Shown here piece by piece: positions 52,295 to 60,445 of a stretch of DNA of 64,000 bases. The notes under the pieces are model-generated. The model was not told where the DNA came from. It worked only from the letters and a program-made list of their open reading frames with translations, and searched no databases. The position numbers and the translations under genes are program-made. The DNA lies in NCBI GenBank assembly GCA_041393395.1, contig JAWKKG010000003.1, positions 186,001-250,000 on the forward strand. Direction: 5' to 3'. The first letter of the stretch is position 1, and every line of letters begins with the position of its first letter. This DNA comes from JAGQIB01 sp041393395 (GTDB lineage: Bacteria; ARS69).

Positions 52295-52303
52295 CCCCCC
52301 CCC
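52295..52303. repeat. C9 homopolymer tract upstream of the beta-helix gene
   Basis: Nine consecutive C residues about 104 bases before ATG 52407, in the 182-base gap after the usher-like gene. Tracts of this length can vary by slippage. A weak CCCCAC/GTGGGG pairing (52273-52278 with 52307-52312) surrounds it. No gene is seen in the gap. Confidence 0.5.
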
Positions 52304-52406
52304 AGGGTGGGGCAGGATGGCCCTGCGTTGATGCGAGAGGCGCAGCCCCCGCGCCCGCCCGCGCTTTCCTCGGCTCGGGTTTCGCCAACCGCTGGGAGGT
52401 GTCGAG

Positions 52407-55079
52407 GTGAAACGAACCAGGCATGACCGACCGAGCGCCCCTTCGTCCCAGTCCTTCTCCCGCGTGATCGCGATCGTAGCCGCACTGGCGGTGCTCGTGA
52501 TCTCGGTCGCCCGGGCCTCGGACTATCGCTATGAGCCGTACCAGCAGCCCACGTCGACCGCCTCTGGCTGGGGAGGAACGTTGGCGAAGCAGGTAGCATT
52601 CGGGCGCGGCGGTGGCGTAGATCTGCATCTGATCGGACGCGAGTGGGTCGACGGCGAGAATATGAACTTCGCGCGGGGTGTGCACTACACCTACGACGAC
52701 TCTTCGTGGTCGCGGTACGTATTCACTCCCGACCCGACGGATTCATTTCCAGATGGCCGTCACAGCACCGACTTCCGCTTCGTGATCGACGCGAACGATG
52801 ACATTCACGTAGTTCACGAAGCCAAGAACTACGTTTCAGGAAAGATTCACATCGGCTACAAGACGTCCGCCAACTCCGCTCTATGGGACACATCGAGCTT
52901 CCCGTACTTCATCCTCGAAGGAAGATCCCCACGCATCGCGATGCATGAGACTACGACCGGTGACACTCTTCACGTAGTGTTCAAGTCTCACGTCCTCGGA
53001 CCCGACTGGGCCGTACACGCGATGCGCTCGTTGAGCGATCCCGACACGACGTGGGCGGTAAGCTATATCACCGACGTGTTCTACCCAGGAGCTGCATACG
53101 GCTCTGTTCTCGTAGCCGACGATGGGACGGTCCATGTCTACGGGAGCGACGACGGCACATGCGTCCCGAACGCCCGCGTGTACACCATCTACCACCTATC
53201 CGGCAATCCGCCGGGAGACGGTCTTGAGTGGACGCTGGACACCGGCCCGACCGCGATCGATGTGTTCTCCCTCGAGGGCGCTTGCCCCGGCTCCCCTTCC
53301 CTGGATTCCGGCGACGGGGGGGAGTCACGAGATTCTTCCGTTGGGGCGGGCGATCTGTTCTGTCTTGTTTGGGATCGCCTCGAGACTTCGGTTGGTGGAG
53401 TCCAGGAACAGACGATCGGGCTCCGGGTACTCGATGCCGCTACGTCGAGCTGGTATCCCCCGATCAGCCTGGAGCCTTTTCGTGTGTCGACGGTCGGAGA
53501 TGGCATCAACTCCGGCCAGCCGACCATCGCCGTCGACGGCTCCACATTCCACGTCTTCTGGCAAGACATCGTGGACGGCCGGAGGCGGCTCATGCACCGC
53601 TTCAACAGCACGCCGACCGATACCACGACCTGGAGCCCGACCATGGAGGTGTTCCCGGACGTTCCGGGAGACGCGAAGCGACCCACGGCAGTCGCGGCGT
53701 CGGGGACGGTGCACACAGTCGCATCGGGCGACACCGAGGGCTGGTACCGCACGGGAAGCACGTTCTCGGGCTTCAGCTTCTCGGCCAATACCACGACCAC
53801 CGCGAGCGCCGGTGTCTATTTCCTGGAAGGGGACCTGGAAGTTCCCTCCACGTCCACCCTGTCCCTTCCGGAGGGCACGACGTTGTCCTTCGCGCGCGCC
53901 GAGGACTACGTGCACGCTTCCGGGGTGGGAAGCGACGACAGCCGAGCGGAGCTCAAGGTCCTGGGACGGTTCATCTCCGACGGCGACTCGAGTGCCCCGG
54001 TTCTCTTGAGCAGCCCCGGTCACGCGGCCGGGACCTGGGGCGGAGCGATCTTCGACCTCGCGGGATGCGAGGACACCGCCTACGGGTACTTCGGAACGTT
54101 CGAGCCGGTGTCCGACATCCACCACACGCACATCGAGTTCGGGGAGAAGGGGATCTCGCTCGAGAACTTCGGCGCTCCCCGGCTCGCGGACGTCACGTTC
54201 TCCGAGATCGCCAACGACCGGGAGATCTACCTCGACAGCACGGACGTTTTCCTACCCGCGGGCCACTTCGGCAGCGGGACCTGCAGCGGCCACGTCGACA
54301 CCTCGTTCGGAGGAACATGGTCGCTCGGGCCCGGCACGCATGTCGTGGCGGCCAATGCCTCCACGAACGACGCGACCTGGATCGGCACCTCGGGCAAGTC
54401 GGACCTGGTCGCGGACGCGACGTTCGAGGCCCTGGGCGCCGAGGGAGACTCGGTCTTCCTGCGGCCCGACTCCGGCGCCGCCGGCGGCGACAACTGGGGA
54501 GGCCTCACGCTCGGCGCTGCCGCGGTCAACAGCTGGATCGAGTACACGTCGATCGGGTACGCCGCGAACCCGGTATTCACGTACTACCCGGACTTCGTGC
54601 GGATCTGGAACAGCCGCATCCATGACTTCGCCGAAACGGGCCTCTGGGCCAAGAAGTCGATCGGGGACGGGTTGTGGGTCGAGGATGTGGTCGTGGAGCG
54701 CGGGAGCGGACTGGCCGTATCACTCGGTGATCTCGGAGTATTCCTCGACGAGGCAGATCACGTGCTGTTGCTGGGATCTACTGTGGATCTGCGAGGGCTG
54801 TTCGCGCAGACTCCAGGCACCGGCGTCCTCGCTCAGTTCAGCAAGACGTTCTGTCAGAGCACTACTTCGGAGCCGCGGCTCCTGAGCATCGAGGGATGTC
54901 TGCTCGAGGGGCAGCGAGCGACCAAGTCGTCGCGCAGAAGGGCCTGGAGGCGATCTGGCTGTGCGGCGCCGACGGCTACCGTGACATCGAGATCTTGCGC
55001 AACGGCATCTACGACTGGGCCGAAGTCGGCATGGACTTCTTCCAGTCCGCCGACGTGCAGATCACCTGCAACCACGTGA
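52407..55079 (+). CDS. Secreted beta-propeller/beta-helix protein, 5' part of a frameshifted gene
   Basis: Signal peptide at 20-39 ('VIAIVAALAVLVISVARA'), start ATG 52407 after GGGAGGTG. Residues about 40-470 form propeller-like repeats ('FRFVIDANDDIHVVHEA', 'QPTIAVDGSTFHVFWQD'). Residues 480-835 are right-handed beta-helix-like with 'GDLEVPSTSTLSLPEGTTLSFA', 'HTHIEFGEKGISLENFGAPRL' and 'WIEYTSIGYA'. After the G4 run at 54908-54911 the frame turns into Arg/Ser/Thr-rich nonsense to the stop at 55079, while the true reading continues in the -1 frame (next entry). The natural product would span 52407-55849. Base composition is less GC-rich than the neighbours. Confidence 0.85.
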   Translation: MKRTRHDRPSAPSSQSFSRVIAIVAALAVLVISVARASDYRYEPYQQPTSTASGWGGTLAKQVAFGRGGGVDLHLIGREWVDGENMNFARGVHYTYDDSSWSRYVFTPDPTDSFPDGRHSTDFRFVIDANDDIHVVHEAKNYVSGKIHIGYKTSANSALWDTSSFPYFILEGRSPRIAMHETTTGDTLHVVFKSHVLGPDWAVHAMRSLSDPDTTWAVSYITDVFYPGAAYGSVLVADDGTVHVYGSDDGTCVPNARVYTIYHLSGNPPGDGLEWTLDTGPTAIDVFSLEGACPGSPSLDSGDGGESRDSSVGAGDLFCLVWDRLETSVGGVQEQTIGLRVLDAATSSWYPPISLEPFRVSTVGDGINSGQPTIAVDGSTFHVFWQDIVDGRRRLMHRFNSTPTDTTTWSPTMEVFPDVPGDAKRPTAVAASGTVHTVASGDTEGWYRTGSTFSGFSFSANTTTTASAGVYFLEGDLEVPSTSTLSLPEGTTLSFARAEDYVHASGVGSDDSRAELKVLGRFISDGDSSAPVLLSSPGHAAGTWGGAIFDLAGCEDTAYGYFGTFEPVSDIHHTHIEFGEKGISLENFGAPRLADVTFSEIANDREIYLDSTDVFLPAGHFGSGTCSGHVDTSFGGTWSLGPGTHVVAANASTNDATWIGTSGKSDLVADATFEALGAEGDSVFLRPDSGAAGGDNWGGLTLGAAAVNSWIEYTSIGYAANPVFTYYPDFVRIWNSRIHDFAETGLWAKKSIGDGLWVEDVVVERGSGLAVSLGDLGVFLDEADHVLLLGSTVDLRGLFAQTPGTGVLAQFSKTFCQSTTSEPRLLSIEGCLLEGQRATKSSRRRAWRRSGCAAPTATVTSRSCATASTTGPKSAWTSSSPPTCRSPATT

Positions 55080-55849
55080 TCGGGTGCGATCGCGGCGTGG
55101 ACATCTACCGCGACTCCGATCCGACGGGGACCTCGCTGCGATTCAAGTACAACAGGTTCGAGGCGCTCGAGCCGGACACAGCGCTCTTCGCGCTCCGAAC
55201 CTCGGACGCAGAGAAGGTGAAGCTCGGCCCCTCGAACTTCCTGCGCGGAGATAATCGACTCGACGTGAACCAGAGCCTCACGCGGTTCATCTTCGAGAAC
55301 GACACCGACTCGACCAAGGTCCTCAATGCGACCTACAACTACTGGCTGGGGAGCGGTGCGCTCTTCGGCAATGCGGACTCCATTGTGAGCCGCATCTACT
55401 CGCCGGACTCGACATTCGACATCTCGAACTTCGTCACTCCCGGGAACGAAGAGATGATCGCGTGCGATTCCACGGTCCCCGCCCCCGACTCGTCGGCGGC
55501 GACCAGGCGTCGGCTAGCTCCGACTCGACCGGAAGATCGGCCCACAAGCCTCGACGAAGTTCGCGCGTTTTCGCTGGGGACTGCGTTTCCGAATCCGAAC
55601 CGAGGTGGTGTGCGCCTCGATCTTCGGATTCCTGCGGACCGCACGGGCGAATGGTCGCTGCAGGTCTACGATGTGGCCGGGCGACGTGTTCTGAGACGAG
55701 TTCAGCAGATTGCAGCACCCGGAGCGTATGTCGTGGATTGGGACGGCGCCAACCAGGACGGAAGAAGCATGCCGGGGGGTGTATACTTCCTTCAGCTGGT
55801 AGGACCTGGGGGAACACGCGAAGTCCGAAAGACCACCCTGCTGAGATGA
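54896..55849 (+). CDS. 3' part of the frameshifted beta-helix protein with sorting tail
   Basis: Coding sense begins just after the G4 run: 'SDQVVAQKGLEAIWLCGADGYRDIEIL' continues the beta-helix ('NGIYDWAEVGMDFFQSADVQITCN'), followed by 'NATYNYWLGSGALFGNADSI' (a common end-cap of such helices) and a sorting domain 'LGTAFPNPNRGGVRLDLRI', 'WDGANQDGRSMPGGVYFLQL'. The ATG at 54896 is within the overlap and is unlikely to be a natural start. There is no signal peptide, so this piece needs the upstream frame for export. Its stop overlaps the next ATG (ATGA). Confidence 0.82.
   Translation: MSARGAASDQVVAQKGLEAIWLCGADGYRDIEILRNGIYDWAEVGMDFFQSADVQITCNHVIGCDRGVDIYRDSDPTGTSLRFKYNRFEALEPDTALFALRTSDAEKVKLGPSNFLRGDNRLDVNQSLTRFIFENDTDSTKVLNATYNYWLGSGALFGNADSIVSRIYSPDSTFDISNFVTPGNEEMIACDSTVPAPDSSAATRRRLAPTRPEDRPTSLDEVRAFSLGTAFPNPNRGGVRLDLRIPADRTGEWSLQVYDVAGRRVLRRVQQIAAPGAYVVDWDGANQDGRSMPGGVYFLQLVGPGGTREVRKTTLLR
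54908..54911 (+). other. Frameshift site at a G4 run
   Basis: In the upstream frame the codons are GAG GGG CAG. Slipping one base back at GGG re-reads an identical GGG and continues into the conserved downstream frame. Equivalently, one missing G in the run would explain the break. The site is compatible with an assembly or sequencing indel, a real inactivating mutation, or -1 slippage. No downstream stimulatory pseudoknot was evident by eye. Confidence 0.7.
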
Positions 55850-57174
55850 GCGAGAACATGCAACGTTTCGCGAATGTGGTCAGGACCTGGATCGGACTCG
55901 GACTCCTCGTGAGTCATTTCCACTCCGCATGGGCAGCGACGCTGCTTGTGCCGGACGAGTACGCGACGATCCAGGCGGGTCTCGATGCCGCTGCGTTCGG
56001 CGACACGGTGCTCGTCGCGCCGGGGACGTATACCGACTCGGAGGTCCGGGTGGACGGGTGGTCAACCCGGGCCTGCGCGTTCATGCCGGACGGCGTGGTG
56101 CTCCGTTCGGTAGGCGGGGCCTCGGTCACAACCATGGACATGCTTGGGATGGGCTCGACGCAGTCCGCGACGGTGTGGTGCACCGGGATTGCATCCGAAT
56201 TGACCGAGGTGGACGGATTCACGATCACCGGAGCACCAGTGTCGGCTCGCGGAGCATTCGTGGCCGGCCGGGTGACCTTCCGGAACTGCATCTTCCGCGA
56301 CATGGACGCGGGCGGAAGCACCGGGGCCGGTGTCGCTGCGAATGGTGATGTCGACATCATCGACTGCGAGTTCGTGAACTGTGTCGGGAATTCCGGCGGC
56401 GGTCTCTATCACTCGAACGGCCACCTGAACCTGATCCGAACCGTGTTTCGTGAGTGCACGAACTCTGCGGCCTCGTTGAATGGAAACACCTCCCAGCCCC
56501 CCGAGTCCGCACTCATCGAGGACTGCGTGTTCGAGAACAACCCGAGCACCGGCCTGGGAATCAGCACCTATCAGGCGGGCGTGGTGATTCGCGGGTGCCG
56601 CTTCGAGGGCAACACCTCCTCGTCCAATTCGGCGGGCGGCCTCATCGTGGGAGGTCCCGGATCGAAGCTGATCGAGGACTGCCTATTTCTGGACAATGCT
56701 ACGGTCGGTACGGCTGTCGGTGGCGGGCTCGCTGTAGCCGGGACCGGCCCGTGCATCGTTCGCGGGAACACGTTTCACGGCAATACCCAGGAGTTTACGT
56801 TCTGGGGTGGGGCGGCCCTGTTCGTCGTGACGCCGACACAATTCGAGAACAATGTGGTTACCGGAACACACTCCGGGCAGTCTCCGATCTTCGTCTGGGG
56901 CTCCGGGGCCATAACCACCTCCTGCAACGTCTACTGGGATAACGACGAAGGTGTCGGCGTCCCGTTCTCCCCCACGGACCGCGAGATCGATCCTCTCTAT
57001 TGCGATCCGGAGTCCGGAGACTTCACCGTCCGGGAGAACTCCCCCTGCGTCGAGCCGGGCGCCCTCGGCTGCGGCCAGATCGGCGCCTTCCCCGCCGGCT
57101 GCGGGATCGTGTCCGTGGAGTCGTCGTCCTGGAGTCAGATCAAGGACCTCTATCGGCGAGGAGAGACCCCATGA
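55846..57174 (+). CDS. Secreted parallel beta-helix protein
   Basis: 442 residues; the ATG at 55846 overlaps the stop of the previous gene (ATGA). A second ATG four codons later is possible. Signal peptide to 'FHSAWA' (about residue 30). 'LLVPDEYATIQAGLDAAAFGDTVLVAPGTY' is the classic N-cap of pectate-lyase-like/right-handed beta-helix proteins (NosD/PL6-like). It is followed by helix turns 'VTFRNCIFRDMDAGG', 'VDIIDCEFVNCVGNSGGGLYHSNG', 'ALIEDCVFENNPSTG', 'SKLIEDCLFLDNAT'. The C-terminus 'DPLYCDPESGDFTVRENSPCVEPGALGCGQIGAFP' is the usual end-cap. It has no obvious sorting domain. Polysaccharide binding or cleavage is possible, but no catalytic residues can be named. Confidence 0.88.
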   Translation: MSENMQRFANVVRTWIGLGLLVSHFHSAWAATLLVPDEYATIQAGLDAAAFGDTVLVAPGTYTDSEVRVDGWSTRACAFMPDGVVLRSVGGASVTTMDMLGMGSTQSATVWCTGIASELTEVDGFTITGAPVSARGAFVAGRVTFRNCIFRDMDAGGSTGAGVAANGDVDIIDCEFVNCVGNSGGGLYHSNGHLNLIRTVFRECTNSAASLNGNTSQPPESALIEDCVFENNPSTGLGISTYQAGVVIRGCRFEGNTSSSNSAGGLIVGGPGSKLIEDCLFLDNATVGTAVGGGLAVAGTGPCIVRGNTFHGNTQEFTFWGGAALFVVTPTQFENNVVTGTHSGQSPIFVWGSGAITTSCNVYWDNDEGVGVPFSPTDREIDPLYCDPESGDFTVRENSPCVEPGALGCGQIGAFPAGCGIVSVESSSWSQIKDLYRRGETP

Positions 57175-57668
57175 ACCGGAACCTACTGGTCATCGCTGCC
57201 TTCGGAACCCTGCTCCCAGCCGTCGCCTCCGCCGCGAGCTTCACTTCGCCCGTCCGCGACGTGGCCTCGATCTCCGAGCCCGAGAGCGGAGCCACCCGTC
57301 TTCTGTTCACCGCCGATCTCGCGGTGCCGGAGGAGCACGTCGCGCTGCGCCGCGCGTTGCTCCGGGTGCCGGTGGGCTCGCGCGAGTCGACCGAGCGGAT
57401 GGTGCTGCGAGTGCATCCCGTGACGACCGCGTGGAGTCGCGGCGCCGTGGACTGGTCGAGCGGATGGACTCGCGCCGGCGGCGATTTCGAGGACCTCGTG
57501 TACGGCTGGGCGGAGGTGTCCGCGGGGCAGTCCGAGGTCGTGTTCGACGTGTCGATCCCCGTGAAGGAGATCCTGGAGTACGGGGCGGCGAACCGGGGGT
57601 TCCTGGTCACGGTGGAACCGGCTGCCGGTCTCGGGCTCCGAGCCGCGGATGCCGAGGCATTCCGCTGA
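57171..57668 (+). CDS. Small secreted protein, DNRLRE/CBM96-like
   Basis: 165 residues; ATG 57171 overlaps the beta-helix stop (ATGA). Signal peptide of about 21 residues ending 'AVASAA'. The single beta-sandwich domain has 'RALLRVPVGSRESTERMVLRVHPVTTAWSRGAVDWSSGW', which resembles the DNRLRE/CBM96 pattern (a hydrophobic strand, then 'V...W.....W..GW'), and 'DVSIPVKEILEY'. It may be an extracellular polysaccharide-binding accessory to the beta-helix proteins encoded before it. The domain call is tentative. Confidence 0.7.
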   Translation: MNRNLLVIAAFGTLLPAVASAASFTSPVRDVASISEPESGATRLLFTADLAVPEEHVALRRALLRVPVGSRESTERMVLRVHPVTTAWSRGAVDWSSGWTRAGGDFEDLVYGWAEVSAGQSEVVFDVSIPVKEILEYGAANRGFLVTVEPAAGLGLRAADAEAFR

Positions 57669-57791
57669 GCAATGCCTCCCTGGACGTCAGCTACCGTCAG
57701 ATCCCGCGCCCCCCGAGGGGCCACCGCGGCGGGTGATCCGGTAGACGCCCGCCCGCCTCTTGCCGGAGACTCCCGACCGGAGGGCCTCGCG

Positions 57792-58637
57792 TTGCGCCAC
57801 ACGGACTTCCCCGTCACGAACCGGCCGGTCCCCGTGATCGGGCTCGGCTCCTGGAATCTCGAGCGCCCCGACCGGCCGCGCGCCGTCCGCGTGGTCCGCG
57901 CGGCGCTCGACGCCGGGCTCACGCACGTGGACACCGCGGAGATGTACGGCTCCGGCCGCGTGGAGGACGTGCTCGGGGAGGCGCTCGCGGGGCGACGCGA
58001 CGAGGTCTTCCTCGTGAGCAAGGTGCTGCCCGGCAACGCGTCGCGCCGCGGCACGATCGACGCCTGCGAGCGCTCGCTGAAGCGGCTCCGGACGGACCGC
58101 CTGGACTGCTATCTGCTCCACTGGGAAGGGTCGCACCCGCTCGCGGACACGTTCGCGGCGTTCGAGGAGCTCGTGGCCGCGGGCAAGATCCTCTCGTATG
58201 GGGTCAGCAACTTCGACGTCGAGCGCCTCGAGGAGGCGGTGCGCGTCGCCGGGCCCGGACGCGTCGCCTGCAACCAGGTGCTGTACCACCTGGAAAGCCG
58301 CGGCATCGAGCACGCGCTGCTGCCCGCGTGCCGGCGGCACGGCGTCGCGCTCGTCGGCTACAGCCCGTTCGCGCAGGGCGCTCCCGAAACGCCCGAGACT
58401 CCGGGCGGGGCCGTGCTCGCGGAGATCGCGGCGCGCCACGACGTGACCATCGCCGCGGTGACGCTCGCGTTCCTCGTGCGCGAACCGGGGACGTTCACGA
58501 TCCCGATGACGTCACGCGGGTCGCACGCGCGCGAGAACGCGGCGGGCGGCGACGTCGTGCTCACGGCCGAAGACGTCGCCCGGATCGATCGCGCCTTCCC
58601 CCGCGGCGCGCGCCGGGAGTCGCTCGACACCCTGTAA
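57792..58637 (+). CDS. Aldo/keto reductase
   Basis: 281 residues if TTG 57792 is used. GGAGGG sits eight bases before it and the family N-terminus starts there ('VPVIGLGSWNLE'). An ATG at 57672 would add 40 residues unlike the family. AKR features: 'HVDTAEMYGSGRVEDVLGEAL' (Asp, Tyr of the catalytic tetrad), 'VFLVSKVLP' (Lys), 'LDCYLLHWEGSHPL' (His), 'ILSYGVSNFDVERLEE', 'VACNQVLYHLESRGIE' and 'GYSPFAQG'. It performs NADPH-dependent carbonyl reduction; the substrate is unknown. Confidence 0.92.
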   Translation: MRHTDFPVTNRPVPVIGLGSWNLERPDRPRAVRVVRAALDAGLTHVDTAEMYGSGRVEDVLGEALAGRRDEVFLVSKVLPGNASRRGTIDACERSLKRLRTDRLDCYLLHWEGSHPLADTFAAFEELVAAGKILSYGVSNFDVERLEEAVRVAGPGRVACNQVLYHLESRGIEHALLPACRRHGVALVGYSPFAQGAPETPETPGGAVLAEIAARHDVTIAAVTLAFLVREPGTFTIPMTSRGSHARENAAGGDVVLTAEDVARIDRAFPRGARRESLDTL

Positions 58638-58753
58638 GAATCGGTCAAAGTCGCCCGGTTCCGGCTACGGAGCGCAAGCGCACCGGGCGCCGACTCAGCT
58701 CTCCGCAAGAACCCGTCGATGATAACTCCGGGCAAGAACGTCCAGGGGGGCGG

Positions 58754-60352
58754 ATGAGCAGCACGACGGTCACGGCCGCGGGCGGGTACGTCCTGATCGG
58801 CGACAAGATCGAGCCACGCCAGCACATCATGGCGCTCGTGGCCCAGATCCGCGCCGAGAACGAGCAACTCCCGTTCGACAAGCAGATCCACTACCTGGTC
58901 TGTCCGGACTACTCCAAGTTCGCGCTCGCGCTGCGCAACTTCCGCGACCACATCCGCCTGGTGCTGGTGGGCCCCGGGCTCGAGGGCAAGCAGGAGATGG
59001 TGGTGCGCCTCATGGGCGGCAGCATCCAGACCGTGCTCGTGCTCGATCCGAACCGGCCGATCGCGGACAGCCCCGAGGCGGCGAAGCGCATGCTGAAGGG
59101 CCTCACCGACCTCGGCGTGGTGCTCGCGAAGGCCGATGCGCTGCCCCAGGACTTCTTCGTGCCGCTCGTGCGCGACTACGTGGTGGCGGGCCTCTCGTCG
59201 CAGATGGACGTGGCGAGCATGACGCCCGAGCAACGAACGGAACTGCTCGAGACGCGACTCGAGTCCGCCACGATGTTCCCCACGCTGCCGGAGACGCAAC
59301 GTCGCGTGGCGGCGCTCGACGACATGGATCACCCGCGCAAGTGGGCCGCCGCGATCGATCCCGACTTCCCGCTGAAGCGCGTGATCCTGAATCTGCTGAA
59401 CTCCGCGCACTACGGGTTCCGCACGCGCATCAAGACGATCGAGCAGGCGGTGAGCCTCGCGAGCGCACGCTCCATCCGCGAAGTCGTGCTCGCGTGCACC
59501 GTGCAGCGCCTGTTCAAGAAGGTTCCGGCGGCCCGCGTCGATGACTTCTGGCGGCACTCCGTGGCGGCCGGGTTCTTTGCGAAACTGTTCATGCTCTCGA
59601 TGGACAAGGAGCGCCAGTCCCCGCAGGACCGCCAGGAAGTCGCGCGGTTCCAGCTCGGCGAGACGGCGCTCGAGCTGCTCCAGGAGATGAGGATCTGGAC
59701 GAAGTTCGAGATCGACACCGACACCGACGCGTTCACGGCGGGGATGCTCCACGACATCGGCAAGGTCACGATGGCGCTCTGCCTCGAGGACTCGCTGCTG
59801 CTGCTCGACCCGCTGATCGAAGCGGGCATCAAGGAGGAGCAGGACGCGGGCGGCGGGAAGCTCTGGTCCGAGAGCTCGGACAAGATGGAGCGCACCCTCA
59901 TGAAGGACATGGACCACGAGATCATCGGGGGCCGCATCGCGCGTCGGTGGGGTCTGGATCCGCGGCTGCAGGAGGTGATCCGCGGTCACCACGCCGTGCG
60001 GCGGAACTCCTCGGCGCTCGCGAAGCTGGTGGCGCTCGCGGATCTCGCGGCGAACACCACCGTGACGTATCCGATCCGCGAGGAACACCATCCGCTGCCG
60101 CGCCTGATGGAGCGACTCAAGCAGGCGGTCGGCGACGTTCAGGAGCCGGAGGCCCGTCGCGCCGCGGTGGACGACGCGTTCCCGAGTCTCGAGGAGATTC
60201 TCACCGAGGTGCTCGCGGGGCTCGAGGTGCCGGACAGCCTGTGGAAGATCGTGGACCGGGACACGTTCTTCAAGATGTGCTTCCACGCGGGTCCGCGCGT
60301 CCGCTCCGCGACGACGTCGTTCCTGCAGATGACTGCGACCTCCGGCCGCTAG
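58754..60352 (+). CDS. HDOD-domain signalling protein
   Basis: 532 residues, ATG 58754 behind AGGGGGGCGG. Residues about 1-165 form a domain I do not recognise, with alternating helices and strands ('IHYLVCPDYSKFALALRNFRDHIRLVLVGPG'), possibly a divergent receiver fold. HDOD spans about 175-470: 'TMFPTLPETQRRVAALDDMDHP', 'VILNLLNSAHYGFRTRIKTIEQAVSLASARSIREVVLACTVQRLF' region, and 'AGMLHDIGKVTMAL', where an HD pair is kept. HDOD proteins act in stress, chemotaxis and cell-cycle signalling, usually without phosphodiesterase activity. It stands alone, 116 bases after the reductase. Confidence 0.88.
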   Translation: MSSTTVTAAGGYVLIGDKIEPRQHIMALVAQIRAENEQLPFDKQIHYLVCPDYSKFALALRNFRDHIRLVLVGPGLEGKQEMVVRLMGGSIQTVLVLDPNRPIADSPEAAKRMLKGLTDLGVVLAKADALPQDFFVPLVRDYVVAGLSSQMDVASMTPEQRTELLETRLESATMFPTLPETQRRVAALDDMDHPRKWAAAIDPDFPLKRVILNLLNSAHYGFRTRIKTIEQAVSLASARSIREVVLACTVQRLFKKVPAARVDDFWRHSVAAGFFAKLFMLSMDKERQSPQDRQEVARFQLGETALELLQEMRIWTKFEIDTDTDAFTAGMLHDIGKVTMALCLEDSLLLLDPLIEAGIKEEQDAGGGKLWSESSDKMERTLMKDMDHEIIGGRIARRWGLDPRLQEVIRGHHAVRRNSSALAKLVALADLAANTTVTYPIREEHHPLPRLMERLKQAVGDVQEPEARRAAVDDAFPSLEEILTEVLAGLEVPDSLWKIVDRDTFFKMCFHAGPRVRSATTSFLQMTATSGR

Positions 60353-60389
60353 CCGACGTCTCCGCCCACGCTTTCACGGGAGCCGGAAG

Positions 60390-60424
60390 GCCCGGGCTCG
60401 GCGTCTCCGCGATACCGAGCGGGC
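60390..60424. terminator. Possible bidirectional terminator between convergent genes
   Basis: GCCCGGGCTCGG (60390-60401) can pair with CCGAGCGGGC (60415-60424) with a two-base bulge and a 13-base loop. It lies in the 93-base gap between the HDOD gene (+) and the chaperone-like gene (-). There is no T-tract on either side, so the call is weak. Confidence 0.3.
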
Positions 60425-60445
60425 CGTTCCGGCGTCCCGCTTCAC

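Noticed and set aside
52273..52312. CCCCAC/GTGGGG pairing as a terminator after the usher-like gene
   Set aside because: Only six pairs with a long loop that includes the C9 run and no T-tract on either strand.
57672..57791. N-terminal extension of the aldo/keto reductase from ATG 57672
   Set aside because: Forty residues with no family similarity or signal; the TTG at 57792 has a well-placed GGAGGG and matches the family N-terminus.
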